From Diphasiastrum complanatum (lineage: Eukaryota; Streptophyta; Lycopodiopsida; Lycopodiales; Lycopodiaceae), in NCBI GenBank assembly GCA_029204225.1, contig CM055111.1, positions 4,660,433 through 4,724,432 on the forward strand: a DNA stretch of 64,000 nt. The letters run 5' to 3'. The translations under genes and the position numbers were made by a program. The notes beneath the pieces are model-generated. The model made no database searches. It saw only the letters and a list, made by a program, of their open reading frames with translations, and was not told the DNA's origin. Shown here in pieces: positions 9,641 to 21,290 of this stretch; position 1 is the stretch's first letter; the number at the start of each line of letters is the position of its first letter.

Positions 9641-12600
9641 AGTTTCGAAAGGAGTTGTTGGGGTAAAACAACTGATGGTGCGATTTGTGTTTTCAATGGG
9701 GAACCCAAAAGTATTTGATATTAGCACTTGATACTTGCGGGTGACCTTTGACCACTGGTGTTGGATATTGAGTGAATTGCATATGTTCGTTTGATGGAAG
9801 TTGACTTCTCTAGTTGTATCTAGTAATGGTAGCCCATTTCTTTATTTGATTGGAAATCATTCGGGGAGTGAAGTGCATGCTCAAGTGTAGCGAAAGATGA
9901 AGATATAGTTTGACCAATGTACTTAGAGCACCAAAGAGGTACAACGCCAGTAGGCAATATCTAATGTGGTAGCATATTTTGATATTATCTTACTAAGCTT
10001 CATTTCTATTCCGTACATGGTTTCTTTGTTGGCTACTATGTGCATCAGATCTATTAAGAAGCTAATGCATGGGCACCAAGAAGTGCATAAGAAAATAAGT
10101 ACAATTCTAGTAGATAATATTTGATGATGTAACATTTGGCCAACCCTCTTACATATACTGACAACTACTATCAATTTTATATTGTGTTTGCATCTCAGTA
10201 GTGTATGTGCCAAACTATTTGAGAAATGGACAATGCAAAGTGCAAGGTCAAGTCCTTCCAAATAGTATCTTATTGTTTGGAGGATTTGGCCGTGCACATC
10301 CAAAAGTGTACTTTAGAATTTAAACTCCATAAACATGGACTCAAATGCAGTTCCGGTTTCTAGTATCCAAGCTCTATCATCCATGATAAAATTCAAATGA
10401 TAATTGTCAATGAAAAGTGACAACATTAAGTTGAGTAAGTACTTAAGTCTTAAGGGGTTCGAACCATTTTTTTTTTCATGTTTTGTTGGATTCAACTTGC
10501 CGTTTCATAAGGAACCCTTTCGAAACTCCTTTGGGCCTTAGAAATGCCAACTCAGGAGAAACTCAATGTTCTGAAGGTTCGAAGGCCCAAAAAGTTGGCT
10601 TGAATTGCACCCTAGGCAAACGATTATGCTTGTAACAATAATGAGCCTCAAATTTTTGTTGTTGTTTTTAGTTTTGCAACTTATTATAGATCGTCTCATC
10701 TTAGACTAGAGATTAGTTTTTCTTAAATGTTGATTTATATACTTTTTCCAAAGTTTCTAACTTGATTCCTCCCCTTTTATTACCAACTTGATAGGTCAAA
10801 AATCAAAAGACATGCTTTTATAGATGTTAGAGACTCTTGAAATATGTTTAAACTATAAAGTTTAAGAGTCTAAAGCTTTGATATATTTGAATGCGAATTA
10901 AATTTAGAGAAATGTGATGGAATTGTAGTTTTTCGTTAAATCTAGATCTGAAGCTTGGCACACAATTGGAATAGGAATGGAAAATAAGCGTTTCCATCAA
11001 AAGCATCTTCACATTCTTGGAGCGATCATTGTGAGTGTCCATTGCTATCCCTGAGGGTGAAGGACTGGTGTCATGCCCTCGACTGATATTTATCTCGTTA
11101 GAAGTTCGTAGGCCTACCTTGACCCGTAAGTTAATTAGGATTATAAGGGGTTTAAGGCCCTCAAGTGTATATGATCATAATTAATGCTCATGATGGTGGA
11201 TTTTTATGGGTCTATTAGGGAGTCATAGGTGAACTGGATGACGTGGTCCAGATAAGGCTGTAGAGGTGTCCAGTGAGGTGTCATGGTGCACTACTAGTGG
11301 TGCATGGGCCTTGGAGGGTATAAGTATACCCATTGGGCTCTCACTAGTGTATGCTGGCTTGTCATAATGGTAGCAGTATGCTGCTGGTTTGATTTCTCTC
11401 TCCTATTGAGCATTGATGGGTAGATCCATATCTTGGTGGCTAGATCCGTAAGATCTAGGTTTGGTTGGGTTGGTTTGTCCACCATCGTGAAAACTTTTAT
11501 GACAATTTGAAGTTTCTGCTAAAAAAAGTACAACAATAAGATTCTATAAATCCTTAAGTCTTTTGGTTTAAACCTCACTGCCTCTATGCTTTGAATGGTT
11601 AAAGCAAACTGAGAGAAGAACAACATTGATTGTTGTATTGCAGGCAGAGGGAGAATAGGGCTTCTTATCAGCCTGTCCTCGGGAGAGAAGAATGAAATTG
11701 GTTGATAACCTGTGGAAAAGGCAAAACATCTAAGCAGAAAATGATAAAGCTAAAAATGATCATGGGAAATCGTTAAGCTGATAGCTGAGAGGGCAAAACC
11801 GCCCTACTATTGGCATATGACATCTTATTTTTTTCAGTGCTTGGATGCTTTAAAGGTTGGGGCTTTCATAGTCTAAACAAGCTTTGCTTGTTTCAAACCT
11901 GAAATCCTGCATAAAGCCAGTTGAAAATTACTGGTAGCAGGGCGGATTTGGGCGCGCCACCTGCTCTCTCCCTCTCGAAAATCTGCACACATCCCTCTCT
12001 CTCTCTCTCGCGCGCGCGCATGCGCTCCCAGATCTCCCTCTTCTCAGGGTTCTGGCTTGGGCTGATCTGCTGCGTGTTTCTAGCAGGTGATGGCCCGACG
12101 AGGAAGGGGATGAAGGCGGGAGAGCGTGAGAAAGAGGAAGAAAAGAGGGGGGCTGTTTTTTATTTTCTCCCTTTCTTTCGCAAAAGGATTTTACAATGTA
12201 CTGGGCTTCAAATTATTGGACTTTATTGGAAAGGTGTAATGGGTTTAGTACTCCCATGGTTTTAGTGCAGTTGCCGTTGCGTCATGCAAGCAATGGAATT
12301 CATGAAAACATTTTTTTTTTAAAAATTGCTCTGTCGTTTTGTTAACCCAAGCAAACTCACTAATAGACGTGTAGTACTTGTATAAATCCATTACTTCCTC
12401 AGGTCATGAAAGTCCTGAATCAAAAAAATGAATTTTATCGGTCAAACGGACAAGATGAAGTTTTCTCCAATGAAAGGGAATTTCCTTCATCTATTGAAGG
12501 CTGGGCCGTTTTGTTTGACTCGGAATACATATTCATTTGCCGATTGGGCAACCGTGAATATGTGGCGTATGTCTTAAATTTCACAGTTTTTTGGCCAATG

Positions 12601-14700
12601 TATCGGTCAAATGTCCCCGAATTTTGAAAAGTAAAGCCTATACTATAGCTCTGGGTGAAATTTTTTTGTCAATGTCGTTGTACACGAAAAGTAAAACACA
12701 AGAAACCGTTAACTTATGTAACCCACTCTAGAATCGCATTTGTCTGAAAGGATCGTAAGGCCTGTGGGCAGAGCTTTTCCGAGATTGGATTTTGCGATTG
12801 GGATGTTAAAAGAACCGAGAAATTTGTATATTATATTTAGCTAAAACATCTAAGGGAATTAATTGCAACTTTTATTGCACGTATAATGAAGTCACCACGT
12901 TATTAGGGAATCATCGTATCAAATTTTGTCTTAAATCGAAAAAAATTCCTACTTATTTCTTTCCCATTTTTGAATCTATCAACTTTAGGAATTTTTGGCA
13001 AGACCAAAATTTCCCTAATGTGACCGTAGAGATTATGAAAAGGGGGGATAGAACCCATGACTTGGAATTTGTACTATGAAGTTGGAATTTGTCACAATTC
13101 CCAAGAACTTCACATAGTACCGATTTGCCAAACTCAATAGTTATACAAGTTATTCCAAAAACTAATTTTTGGACAATTAGATCGGGAAGTGGACGGGTTT
13201 GCCTAGAGGAAGATCCTGTGGTATGGGACGTAGGCAATATCAAACGGGAGATATGAAACTAACCGGATCGAGTTGACTATAGTACGGCCGTAAATCTTGA
13301 ATGATGCCAAATACTAATGGTCACAAAAGGGTGTTTTGTCGGAAGGTATAGGGTTATGACCCCTTATGGATATCTCAAATTTACAAAACCGGAAACCCTA
13401 CAAGCTATTTCTTTCTTCTGAGAATATATTTGTGAATTTTGTATTAACCAACTTGTTTTCTAATTTGTGGTTATTCTTCCCTGGAAAATTAGTAATCCTT
13501 TCTTGATTAGATGGGTCAATTTTACCACCAAAGAAAATCTTTGAACTAGTCATTTATCTAAATGTGTTCAGACATTAGTTGTATTAATTACATTAATGTA
13601 ACACATGTAGATACGACTTTTCTTGATTTTGACGATTTTCGTTGCAAACTTCTCTAGACCATATCTATGTTAGAAATCAATGATAAACTTCCTTTTACTG
13701 TTTACGATGATGTACTTTACTATTGACAGCTGTTACCAGCTGTAATTAGCTGTAGGCTAATCTATTAGTCAATGCCTGGGTTTTTTTTTTTCTCTCTCTC
13801 TATCAGGGTTCAGAGTTTATTTGTACGTTTTACATTCAGTGTGAGTGTGTTGGTGCATGTTCTTCCTCCTTGTGGTGATTGCTTATGGTGAATGATTGAT
13901 ATTGCTTATCTGATTATTGACAATCTCGATAGATATGACGCCTAATGGAAACTTGTGAAGTTTCCTATTAAAAGAAGAAACACCTTGGTGCATTTATTCA
14001 TAGAAAAAACTAGTAGGTACATTGATGAGAGAGATATATAAGTCCCTGAAGGGGAAGTTTAACCAAATGTAAGCTCAAACAAGAGCGAAGCTTGTACTAA
14101 AACTAAGATTAATCTAGATCCTGGCATTAAAAATAAAGGTGCAAAAACTATGATGATATCAGTGGGAGTTTGCCAATTGACTATTTCAGATCAGAAAAGT
14201 GAAGAGCTGATGAGTTGGCTTATGAAGGGAGATGAGATGTAGCAGACCTAGCCAACGTTGCCCGTTGCGGGATTGATAGGACCTGAGCACGTTGCAGGGC
14301 AATGGAAATGCATTGTTTGAAAGAAGCCACGAGAATAGAACCTGGAATACCTTGACACTCTGTTGCCCGATGGGAACACATGCGAAGAAATTCCTCAAAG
14401 TTGTCAGGGGAATGAAAGCATCACGATTCACTAGGGTGCATGTCGGAGTGATTTTTCTCCTTCTCTTATGCTGCCATGCTCCAAGTGTGTGATCAACAAC
14501 AACATCATCTGCCAAAGTACGAAGCCCATCCTGGGAGCGCTTTGCGGGAAGAGTGGGACGCGGTAGAAGGACATGAGACCTGTGCGCGCTGAATGGATAT
14601 CGGGTGTACAACCAAGGATATACGGTTTTGTGGTGTAATAAATTTGGAGACAAGTTGTGTGCTCAGACTGAGTCGGTTTTTTTTGCGATCCGGACTCATC
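9641..14700. other. Gene-poor region with probable old LTR remains
   Basis: I recognise no host exon. About 11069-11500 looks like an old solo LTR: it opens TGTCATGCCCTCGAC and has a TATA-like GTATAAGTATACCC near 11319, but the right end is unclear. About 13725-13930, with CAGCTGTTACCAGCTGTAAT and a T/CT-rich stretch, resembles plant copia LTR sequence and may belong to the copia relic that starts at 14710. A short (CT)n(CG)n tract lies near 11990-12020. The rest is unassigned. Confidence 0.4.
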
Positions 14701-14709
14701 TACCTAGTA

Positions 14710-16140
14710 ATGGCAACTCTTAGCGAGAGCGTCCTTAATGAGTCAAGCAAATTGGAAGGAGTCGACAACTATGCAGTTTGGAAATTCAAACTGAAGAACA
14801 TTTTGATGGAAAAGGAGCTATGGGAGAGAGTCAATTATGTTGATCAACATCAATTTGATGATGATCAATGCGAAGATGATGCAGGTGAGTTCAAACTTGT
14901 TCATTATGACACTAATGACAAGTGATGAAGCCAAGGATACCTGGTACATCGACAGTGGAGCGTCCAAGCACATGATTTTGAGGAAGGAGTGGTTTTCAGA
15001 ATTCAAGGAAATCCACAATGGCGATGAAGTTGGACAAGCTGATGGCCAATTGCTACCTGTGAAAGGATTTGGAGTGGTACCAGTGAAGCTAGCTAGCGGG
15101 ATGATAAAGTGGATAAGCAATGTGCAATATGTACTTGGTTTACCCAACAATCTACTATCAGTTGGCACGATGGCTGATCAACAAGTCAAGCTTGAGTTTG
15201 ATACCAACAAATGTCTCGTCAAGGACATCAAGAATCACTACAAAGTGATTGCTACAGAAGCTAGAGTCAACGAAAATCGACTCTATAAATTGAATGCGAG
15301 ATCTTTTGCTCAAGCTATGGTAAGCACTGTTGATAGTCGAAGTGATCTTTGGCATCAACGATTTGGTCATATTAGTGCGCAAAGTTTACAGATTCTCAAA
15401 AGAGGCAATCTAGTTATTGGATTATCTGATATTTCTTTTGAAGGAAAAATTTGTGAAGGTTGCATTTTGGGAAAACAACACAGAGAGAGGTTTCCCAAAA
15501 GTGGAGCAAGGAGAGCCAGTGGCATCCTAGATTTTGTCCACAGTGATCTATGTGGACCAATGCAGACTAGATCTCTTAGTGGCTGCTATTACTTTATTAC
15601 CTTCATTGATGTCTATAGCAAATGCATTTGGATTTATTTCATAAGCAAGAAATTAGATGCTTTTGCTAAGTTCAGGGAATTCAAGGCATTAGTTGAAAAC
15701 CAAACAGGATGTTGCATCAAGACTTTGAGATTTGATGGAGGTGGTGAGTACTGTTCAACAAATTTATTGATTTTTGCAAGGATCAAGAGATGAAGAGGCA
15801 GACTACAGCACCTTACTCACCATAGCAAAACGGAGTTGCAGAACGAAAGAACAGATCCATTGTTGAGATGGCCAGGGCAATGCTCAAAAGCAAGGGTTTG
15901 CCAAACACCTTTTAAGCAGAAGCTTGCAGCACAGCTACGCACATCTTGAATCGGTGTCCTACGAAATCTGTGGAAGGTAAGACACCTCATGAACGAAGGA
16001 AATTGGATGCAAAAGCTGTCAGGTGTAGTTTCCTTGGATATGATGAGAAGGGGTACTTATCAGACACATGTGATTCTAAGAAGGGAGATACTCTTGAATC
16101 TAGCGAGCAGAAGGTCAAGCAGAAATCAAAAACCTCTTAG
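14710..16140 (+). pseudogene. Decayed Ty1/copia element: gag start, protease, integrase
   Basis: The ATG at 14710 opens a copia Gag N-terminus (KLEGVDNYAVWKFKLKNILM). Most of gag, including its zinc knuckle, is missing before a shift into the pol frame. That frame gives the protease motif DTWYIDSGASKHM near 14938, the GAG-pre-integrase motif LWHQRFGHIS near 15350 with C-x2-C at ICEGCILGKQ, and integrase (LDFVHSDLCGPM; LRFDGGGEY where D-N-G-G is usual). A one-base frameshift near 15765 is followed by NGVAERKNRSIVEMARAMLK with two stops, then GKTPHE and, after a deletion, KLDAKAVRCSFLGYDEKGY. RT and RNase H are absent. Clearly non-autonomous. Confidence 0.93.
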
Positions 16141-16473
16141 CTGCTCAGAGAAATGATGAAAGGCGTGGAGCTCTGTTCCTGCTCTTGAACTTGGGGTGAA
16201 TGATTTTTTGATGAAAATCACATCTGGACTAATAATCTTCGTCTTGTTGTCACAATTTATAAACGCTAGGCCTTTTCATCCTCACTATAACCTAGGAAGC
16301 TACGTTCGATTGACTTGGCGTCCAACCTTCTCCTTAGATTTTGAGGCATATGAGCGTAGGCTGTACAACCAGACACTCTTGAGGGCCCCACTTTGGGCTC
16401 GTTACCATTTTATATTGCAACTTTTTGTGTTGGCTCCTATTCAACACAAGTAGAACACTATATCTAAGGAAGC
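16141..16473. other. Unassigned sequence between two elements
   Basis: No motif recognised. It is too short and too AT-rich to call an LTR. Confidence 0.4.
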
Positions 16474-16714
16474 GGATGGCAGACGAGAAAGCGCGTTCGC
16501 GTCCGGACGCGGACGCGTCAAGGGTGCGTCCGTGTCCCCGGACGCGTCCGGTTTTTTTTAAATTTTTTTTTTTTGATTTTTTTGATGTTTTTAGAGTAAA
16601 AAATATTAAAAAAACAAAATTGTGGATGCGTCCAGAGGTCGGACGTGTCCGGGTCCGGACGCCGGGCGCGGACGCGGATTGCCCGCATCCGGCCTGGACG
16701 CGCATGTCTGCACT
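16474..16714. mobile_element. MITE-like palindromic element built from GTCCGGACGCG words
   Basis: The ends are inverted (GCAGAC...GCGCG on the left, CGCGCATGTCTGC on the right). Inside each end are several short self-complementary GC-rich words (GTCCGGAC, GGACGCGTCC), flanking a strongly AT-rich core (about 16550-16620). No coding frame. Size and structure fit a non-autonomous DNA element. A target-site duplication was not found. Confidence 0.6.
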
Positions 16715-16856
16715 ATATACTGCTTCAACCCATAAGGAATTTAGCAACCAACTTGATCCATGTACTCACCACCCTTGTTTAAGAGTTATGAATCGCTGGA
16801 AGTACTTGATAATTTCAAATTTGTCCTCGAAAATAAACCCATACCTCCTTGTGAAG

Positions 16857-17775
16857 TCATCCACGAAGGTCATGAGGTAGGCAGGTAGGATGACTCCCAT
16901 GTAGATCTATTTTGCATGGGACCACACAAATATGAATGCGTGAGTTCAAATTCTTCTTTTCCCTAGTAGTGCTCCCCTTTTGCCTCGTCTTCTTCCCCTT
17001 TGCACAAGCTTCACATACATTTAAACTTGACTTAATGTTAGAAAGGCCTACTACCATATTGTACTTTTTAAGCACTTGTGCCACAACCTGTCTTGGTGTG
17101 CATACTTGGTTGTGACTCGGAATCGTTGTGAACTCGTAGAGACCTCTTGTAATCCCTTGGCTACAATCTTCTGACTACACTCCTTGTCCTTCACTTAATA
17201 TGTCGCCTTGTTGAACTCAACCATCATGTCATGTTTGGTGACAGTATTGAAGGCATATTTTTGGCTAACCTTGGTACATTCAAAAAGATTCTTAATGGCT
17301 TTTACCTCTTTGGGAGTAAGCTTGACATGAATAATGCTTTTATCTTTGATTTCATGTGTTAAATTGTTTCCAAGCGTACTTGCCCTTGAACCATATGCTT
17401 TGAGGCTCCCAAATCAATATACCATCCACCACTTTGTAATTTGTTCAATAAATGAATCACCCAAGTCCATCTTGAGGGTGTGTGGTTTGTTCTTCAAGTA
17501 AAGAATTGGCTATATCTATGGTCTGAGAAATGGACCAAAGAATTTCCCAAAGCCTCATGTGGTCCTCTAGCATCTCGAATGTGAGGGATTTTGCTATCCT
17601 TTATTGAGAGATAATGACTCTATGCCTTCATTCCTCTCTTAATATTGTCCTTAAAAGTTCATAAGGAATAAGCTATTGCCAAATAACTATCTCCAAACAT
17701 TCTTTGTCCATTAGCATGTTTTGCATCTTGAATTCACGAATATACTTTGTGCCATCAAGTCTACTTGATTCACTC
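16857..17775 (-). pseudogene. Decayed Ty1/copia element (gag N-terminus to GAG-pre-integrase)
   Basis: Read on minus from 17775: SSRLDGTKYIREFKMQNMLM, close in layout to the gag start of the 14710 element. A degraded protease region follows (WWMVY then a stop), then KSIIHVKLTPKEVKAIKN and NTVTKHDMMVEF, then the GAG-pre-integrase segment VLKKYNMVVGLSNIKSSLNV with CEACAKGKK near 17000. Several stops and frame breaks are present, and integrase and RT are absent. The LTR-like block at 17930-18290 lies at its 5' side in the same orientation. Confidence 0.85.
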
Positions 17776-17929
17776 AGTAAGCTCTCAAAGAGACTAAACA
17801 TCCTTGATTCTTGAAGCAAACAGAAGAAAACTTCGAAACTACTCAAGATTTAAGGTGCTTATAAAAACTAAGATTTGGGCACATTATGCCACTTCACGAA
17901 CACCCAAAAGTCTTCAATCTTACATTGTA

Positions 17930-18290
17930 TGCCCTTGCTAGGACTTAAGCTAGAAAGCAGGAAGAGAATGCTTAAGGAGGCTAAAGAGGAGCAATTATCA
18001 TAAACTGAATAAAGGAATACAATGCTGCCCTACTTATGCCCTCTCCCTGAATCAAATGGAGGATTCAAAAAAAAGGGAGGGAAAAGGATTTGGAGGGAAA
18101 ATAGTGCGCCCTCCCAATAGGAGGACCCCCACTCCAAATCAATGTGACCAAGTCCTGAAAATATAATCAAATAGGGCCCAAGGCCAATATATGAATAAAA
18201 AGGGCCCTTAGTCCTGCTTATGCATAATAACAATAAAAGAATGGACGCGGCGAATGTAAGGAGCCAAGTCCCCTACTACAAGGTAAGTTG
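17930..18290 (-). mobile_element. LTR fragment related to the 51.3-52.3 kb LTR
   Basis: The reverse complement aligns with the + strand of 51650-51990: shared TTATGCATAAGCAGG, GGGCCCTTTTT, AGGGCGCACTATT and a CTTTAAGC/CCTTAAGC...TTCTAG block in the same order. It most likely represents the 5' LTR of the minus-strand copia relic beside it. Exact ends are not visible. Confidence 0.65.
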
Positions 18291-19419
18291 CTTGAGGAAG
18301 CTTTTTGAATTTTCATCCAAAATGAATAGATTTGGTATGGTTGTATGAGTGCCCTCCAACTTTGCTAACTGCATGTTGATCTGACGTATGTAGAAGATTT
18401 GCTCCCTCTCTCAAGATTGACAAGTTTGGAGAAGATCTTGATCTTCAATAGTATCTGATCTATATTGGTTTTGTCCTTCATAAGCCTCACAGGTACAACA
18501 ACCTGCGTCAATATCATGACAACCTCAAAGTCCTAGCTGTGAAGTATGTTAACCTCTATAGGTATAAAGCTAGAAAGAGCTAAGTAAGAAATGATGGAGA
18601 ACACCAAAAATACAAAGGATCGGTGCTGGACTTCAAAAAACCGATTGAGTATCATTAGACTTGGGTGTGGAGGCTCCTAGCCATCTTGAATTCTAGCTCC
18701 TCAAGGTACATTCATGGATTGGATGAGGTATATTCATTAGCTCACCCACCTGGGCCCCCCTGCACTTTGTTAAAGTTAGAAAAGAAGCGTTGCAATGTAT
18801 CTACAATCAGTTTCCCTCGGTACATTTTGTACATCTCACGGTTCAATAATATTGAAAGGCATTACATTCTTACAACTTACACTGAATAAGTTTGCTGCCC
18901 AGCTAGTAGGGGTAACACGAGCATTATATTACAACTTCCTTTAGGTTTCAAGTTAAAAAAAACAAGTAGATTCGTAATGTAGTCAAGATTTTCTCTTTGT
19001 GGAAATGGTCTCTCTCAAGGATTTTGCATCTGGACCCCCTATATTTGTTATACCCCGGTTATGACTGTTGATGAAAGTTTCTTTGGTATGGTCATGGTAT
19101 AGCTTGCTTGTAGCTTGAAGAAGGCAAAATTTCCAAGAATAGGAGTATTTTGCAATAGGCTAGTGGCCCATGCACGCCATTGTCTTAGCTCAGATTGTTT
19201 TATCAGCTATGATGGCAAGCTCCTCAAGTACGATGGATCTTATAGTTTTGGGGAGATTCGATAGAAGAGACTTTTGATTATTGAAGTCGGTGATATAAAA
19301 GGTCTTGGGAAATAACACTGTGGAACATTTTTTCTGGAAGAGAAGCTCTTCCTCTTGGTGATGATATAACAAAAGAAGCGTTGGAATCTGTTGTAAGAGA
19401 TAGGAAGGCATATGCCACA
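18291..19419. other. Intergenic, nothing recognised
   Basis: Short frames only. No family motif, splice structure or RNA gene was seen. Confidence 0.5.
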
Positions 19420-21290
19420 ATCTATTTTGTATTGGAAAATCCACCTTCTAGATAGGAAAGGCAACAAAATCATCCAGAGGTATATTGCAAAGACTTAGAA
19501 ACTCTCTACGAAATAAAAAACTTATACAATAGATTGCTATCAAGGAAAAAATTCTTGGGGAGAAAAGGTGCGAGATATTGACGTTGTTATGAAAACATGT
19601 GGAGCTATAAGTAGTCATTTGTTGAGGAGTTATCAGTTCTGGAATCTTCTATATTGGTGAAGGTTTTGTGACTATGTTGTTAAGAAGCTTTCTTGATTCA
19701 TATAATGGCCGTAAAGAGTCATGTAGATGCATTTCAATTAGACTTTGTTGGGCTTATTCAAGAGGAAACAAGGAGGAAAAAATCATAGGAGAGTTTGAAT
19801 GATACAATGCTATTAGGAAAGAAACATACATAGTTAGCTTGAAAGATGTGTCGTGGTATTCACACGCTTTTAAGGATTCAAAGTAAAAAATATTGACTGA
19901 AAAAAGTACATAAGATTGGAAGCGACTGCCTTTTTGTGAAGCTATGTTGGCAGTAGAATTGTTCATTATATCAGGTGTAAAAAATAGACGATTTGAAATT
20001 AGCAATCAAGGAGAGTAGAAAATGATTCCTATCGTAAAGAAGCCTTTCTATTGGCTATAACAAATGATGGTCAGGTTGATGATTTCTGCTAGTTTGTGGA
20101 CTCAAGAGCCACACAAGCATTGGATCAAGGACCACAAGAAGCTTAAAAAATGCACATCTATCAAAATAATGAGATTCTAAAGGCTATTACCATTGAAATC
20201 TTAAAAGTTTGTTGTTTGAAAGAATATTCGATGCAATTTTGCCAATACTCTCTGATGAGGGAAACTACATCACTACGAAAAGAAACATACATTTTGATTC
20301 ACAAAGTCAAGACAACTTTTACAAGACATCATGGATGAATGTGAGGATTAATTATTGCTAGCCATGGTGCTTGACAAAAAGAGTTGTGGCATAAGAGGCT
20401 TGGGCGTTTGTCATACTAGGCTTTGAGGTTGATGCAAAGAGCATATAATAGTAGTCTACGGGCGGTGAGGATGGGTGTGGTTTCATTGCTAAGAGTATAT
20501 TTTGAGTTTTGTGGTAGGAAAACGATTGACACAATCTTTCCAATAACAATGAAATGCTCCATCACGATTTCTTAATACTTTGACATGTGGACCAATGTCC
20601 ATTCCAACATCAATTTGCTTAAGGTTTTTCAACTTTCATTGATGATGAATCCAAGAACACCTTGAGATAAGTGATGCCAAGGAAGTCAAATGATTGGGAT
20701 AAAGGACTCCAAAGTCTGTTTAAAAAAGCAAAAGAGAATTAGATATGAAAAACTCAGAAAATAGGAGGGTAGCTTGAAACTGAGTTTGAAGATATGTGCA
20801 TAACAGAAGGCCTAGAGAGACAGAACGCAATGGCTGGTAGTCCTCAACTCAATAGACTAGTACAGCAAAGAGGAAAACAAGGAGACCTTATTAGAAGCAA
20901 TGTCTTTTTGTTAAATCACTCTAGTTTTGCGGGGAGACAATGAGGATTTTGAACTGTGTTAAAAATAGGCCATGTGTCAAGAGCCTGAGTCAGATGATAC
21001 CAAAAGCCATCTGGGTAGAAAGGAGACGAATTGTTTCTCATTTAAGACTGTTTGGATGATCTTTCTCTGTGCACATACGTTTCAGAAAATAACCAAGTCA
21101 TGCTGATAAGAATCTAAAGTCTATATTCCTTCGCTATTCTCAAGTCCAGAGAGGTTATAACTTGCTGAGACTCAGAAGTAAGCTGGTAAAATCAATGGAT
21201 GTAGAGTCTGATGAAAATAACAAAAGTAAAGGAAAAACATTAAAGAATCTCAAGGTTCTGAGGAAGTTACATTAGGAGGAATAGTGGGAT
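19420..21290 (+). pseudogene. Heavily degraded Ty1/copia element (gag to integrase)
   Basis: Across shifting frames: a gag segment with QLDFVGLIQEETRRKKS near 19740, a protease-like FVDSRATQAL near 20095, a GAG-pre-integrase LWHKRLGRLSY near 20388, the integrase segment CITEGLERQNAMAGSPQLN near 20799 (compare the copia EEGI.RQ...SPQ.NG pattern), and a post-integrase KSIFLRYSQVQRGYN near 21119. Many stops and frameshifts. This is the oldest-looking copia copy in the window. Confidence 0.75.

Noticed and set aside
11921-12265. 114-codon frame with a (CT)n(CG)n start
   Set aside because: Low-complexity driven, with no homologous motif or gene structure.
14186-14699. 155-codon minus-strand frame before the copia relic
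   Set aside because: No motif. It overlaps the leader/gag side of a plus-strand element and looks like chance.
16280-16340. Possible third copy of the tRNA-like mini-SINE (GATTGACTTGGCGTCCAACC)
   Set aside because: Similarity covers only about 25 bases, and no border or direct repeat is visible.
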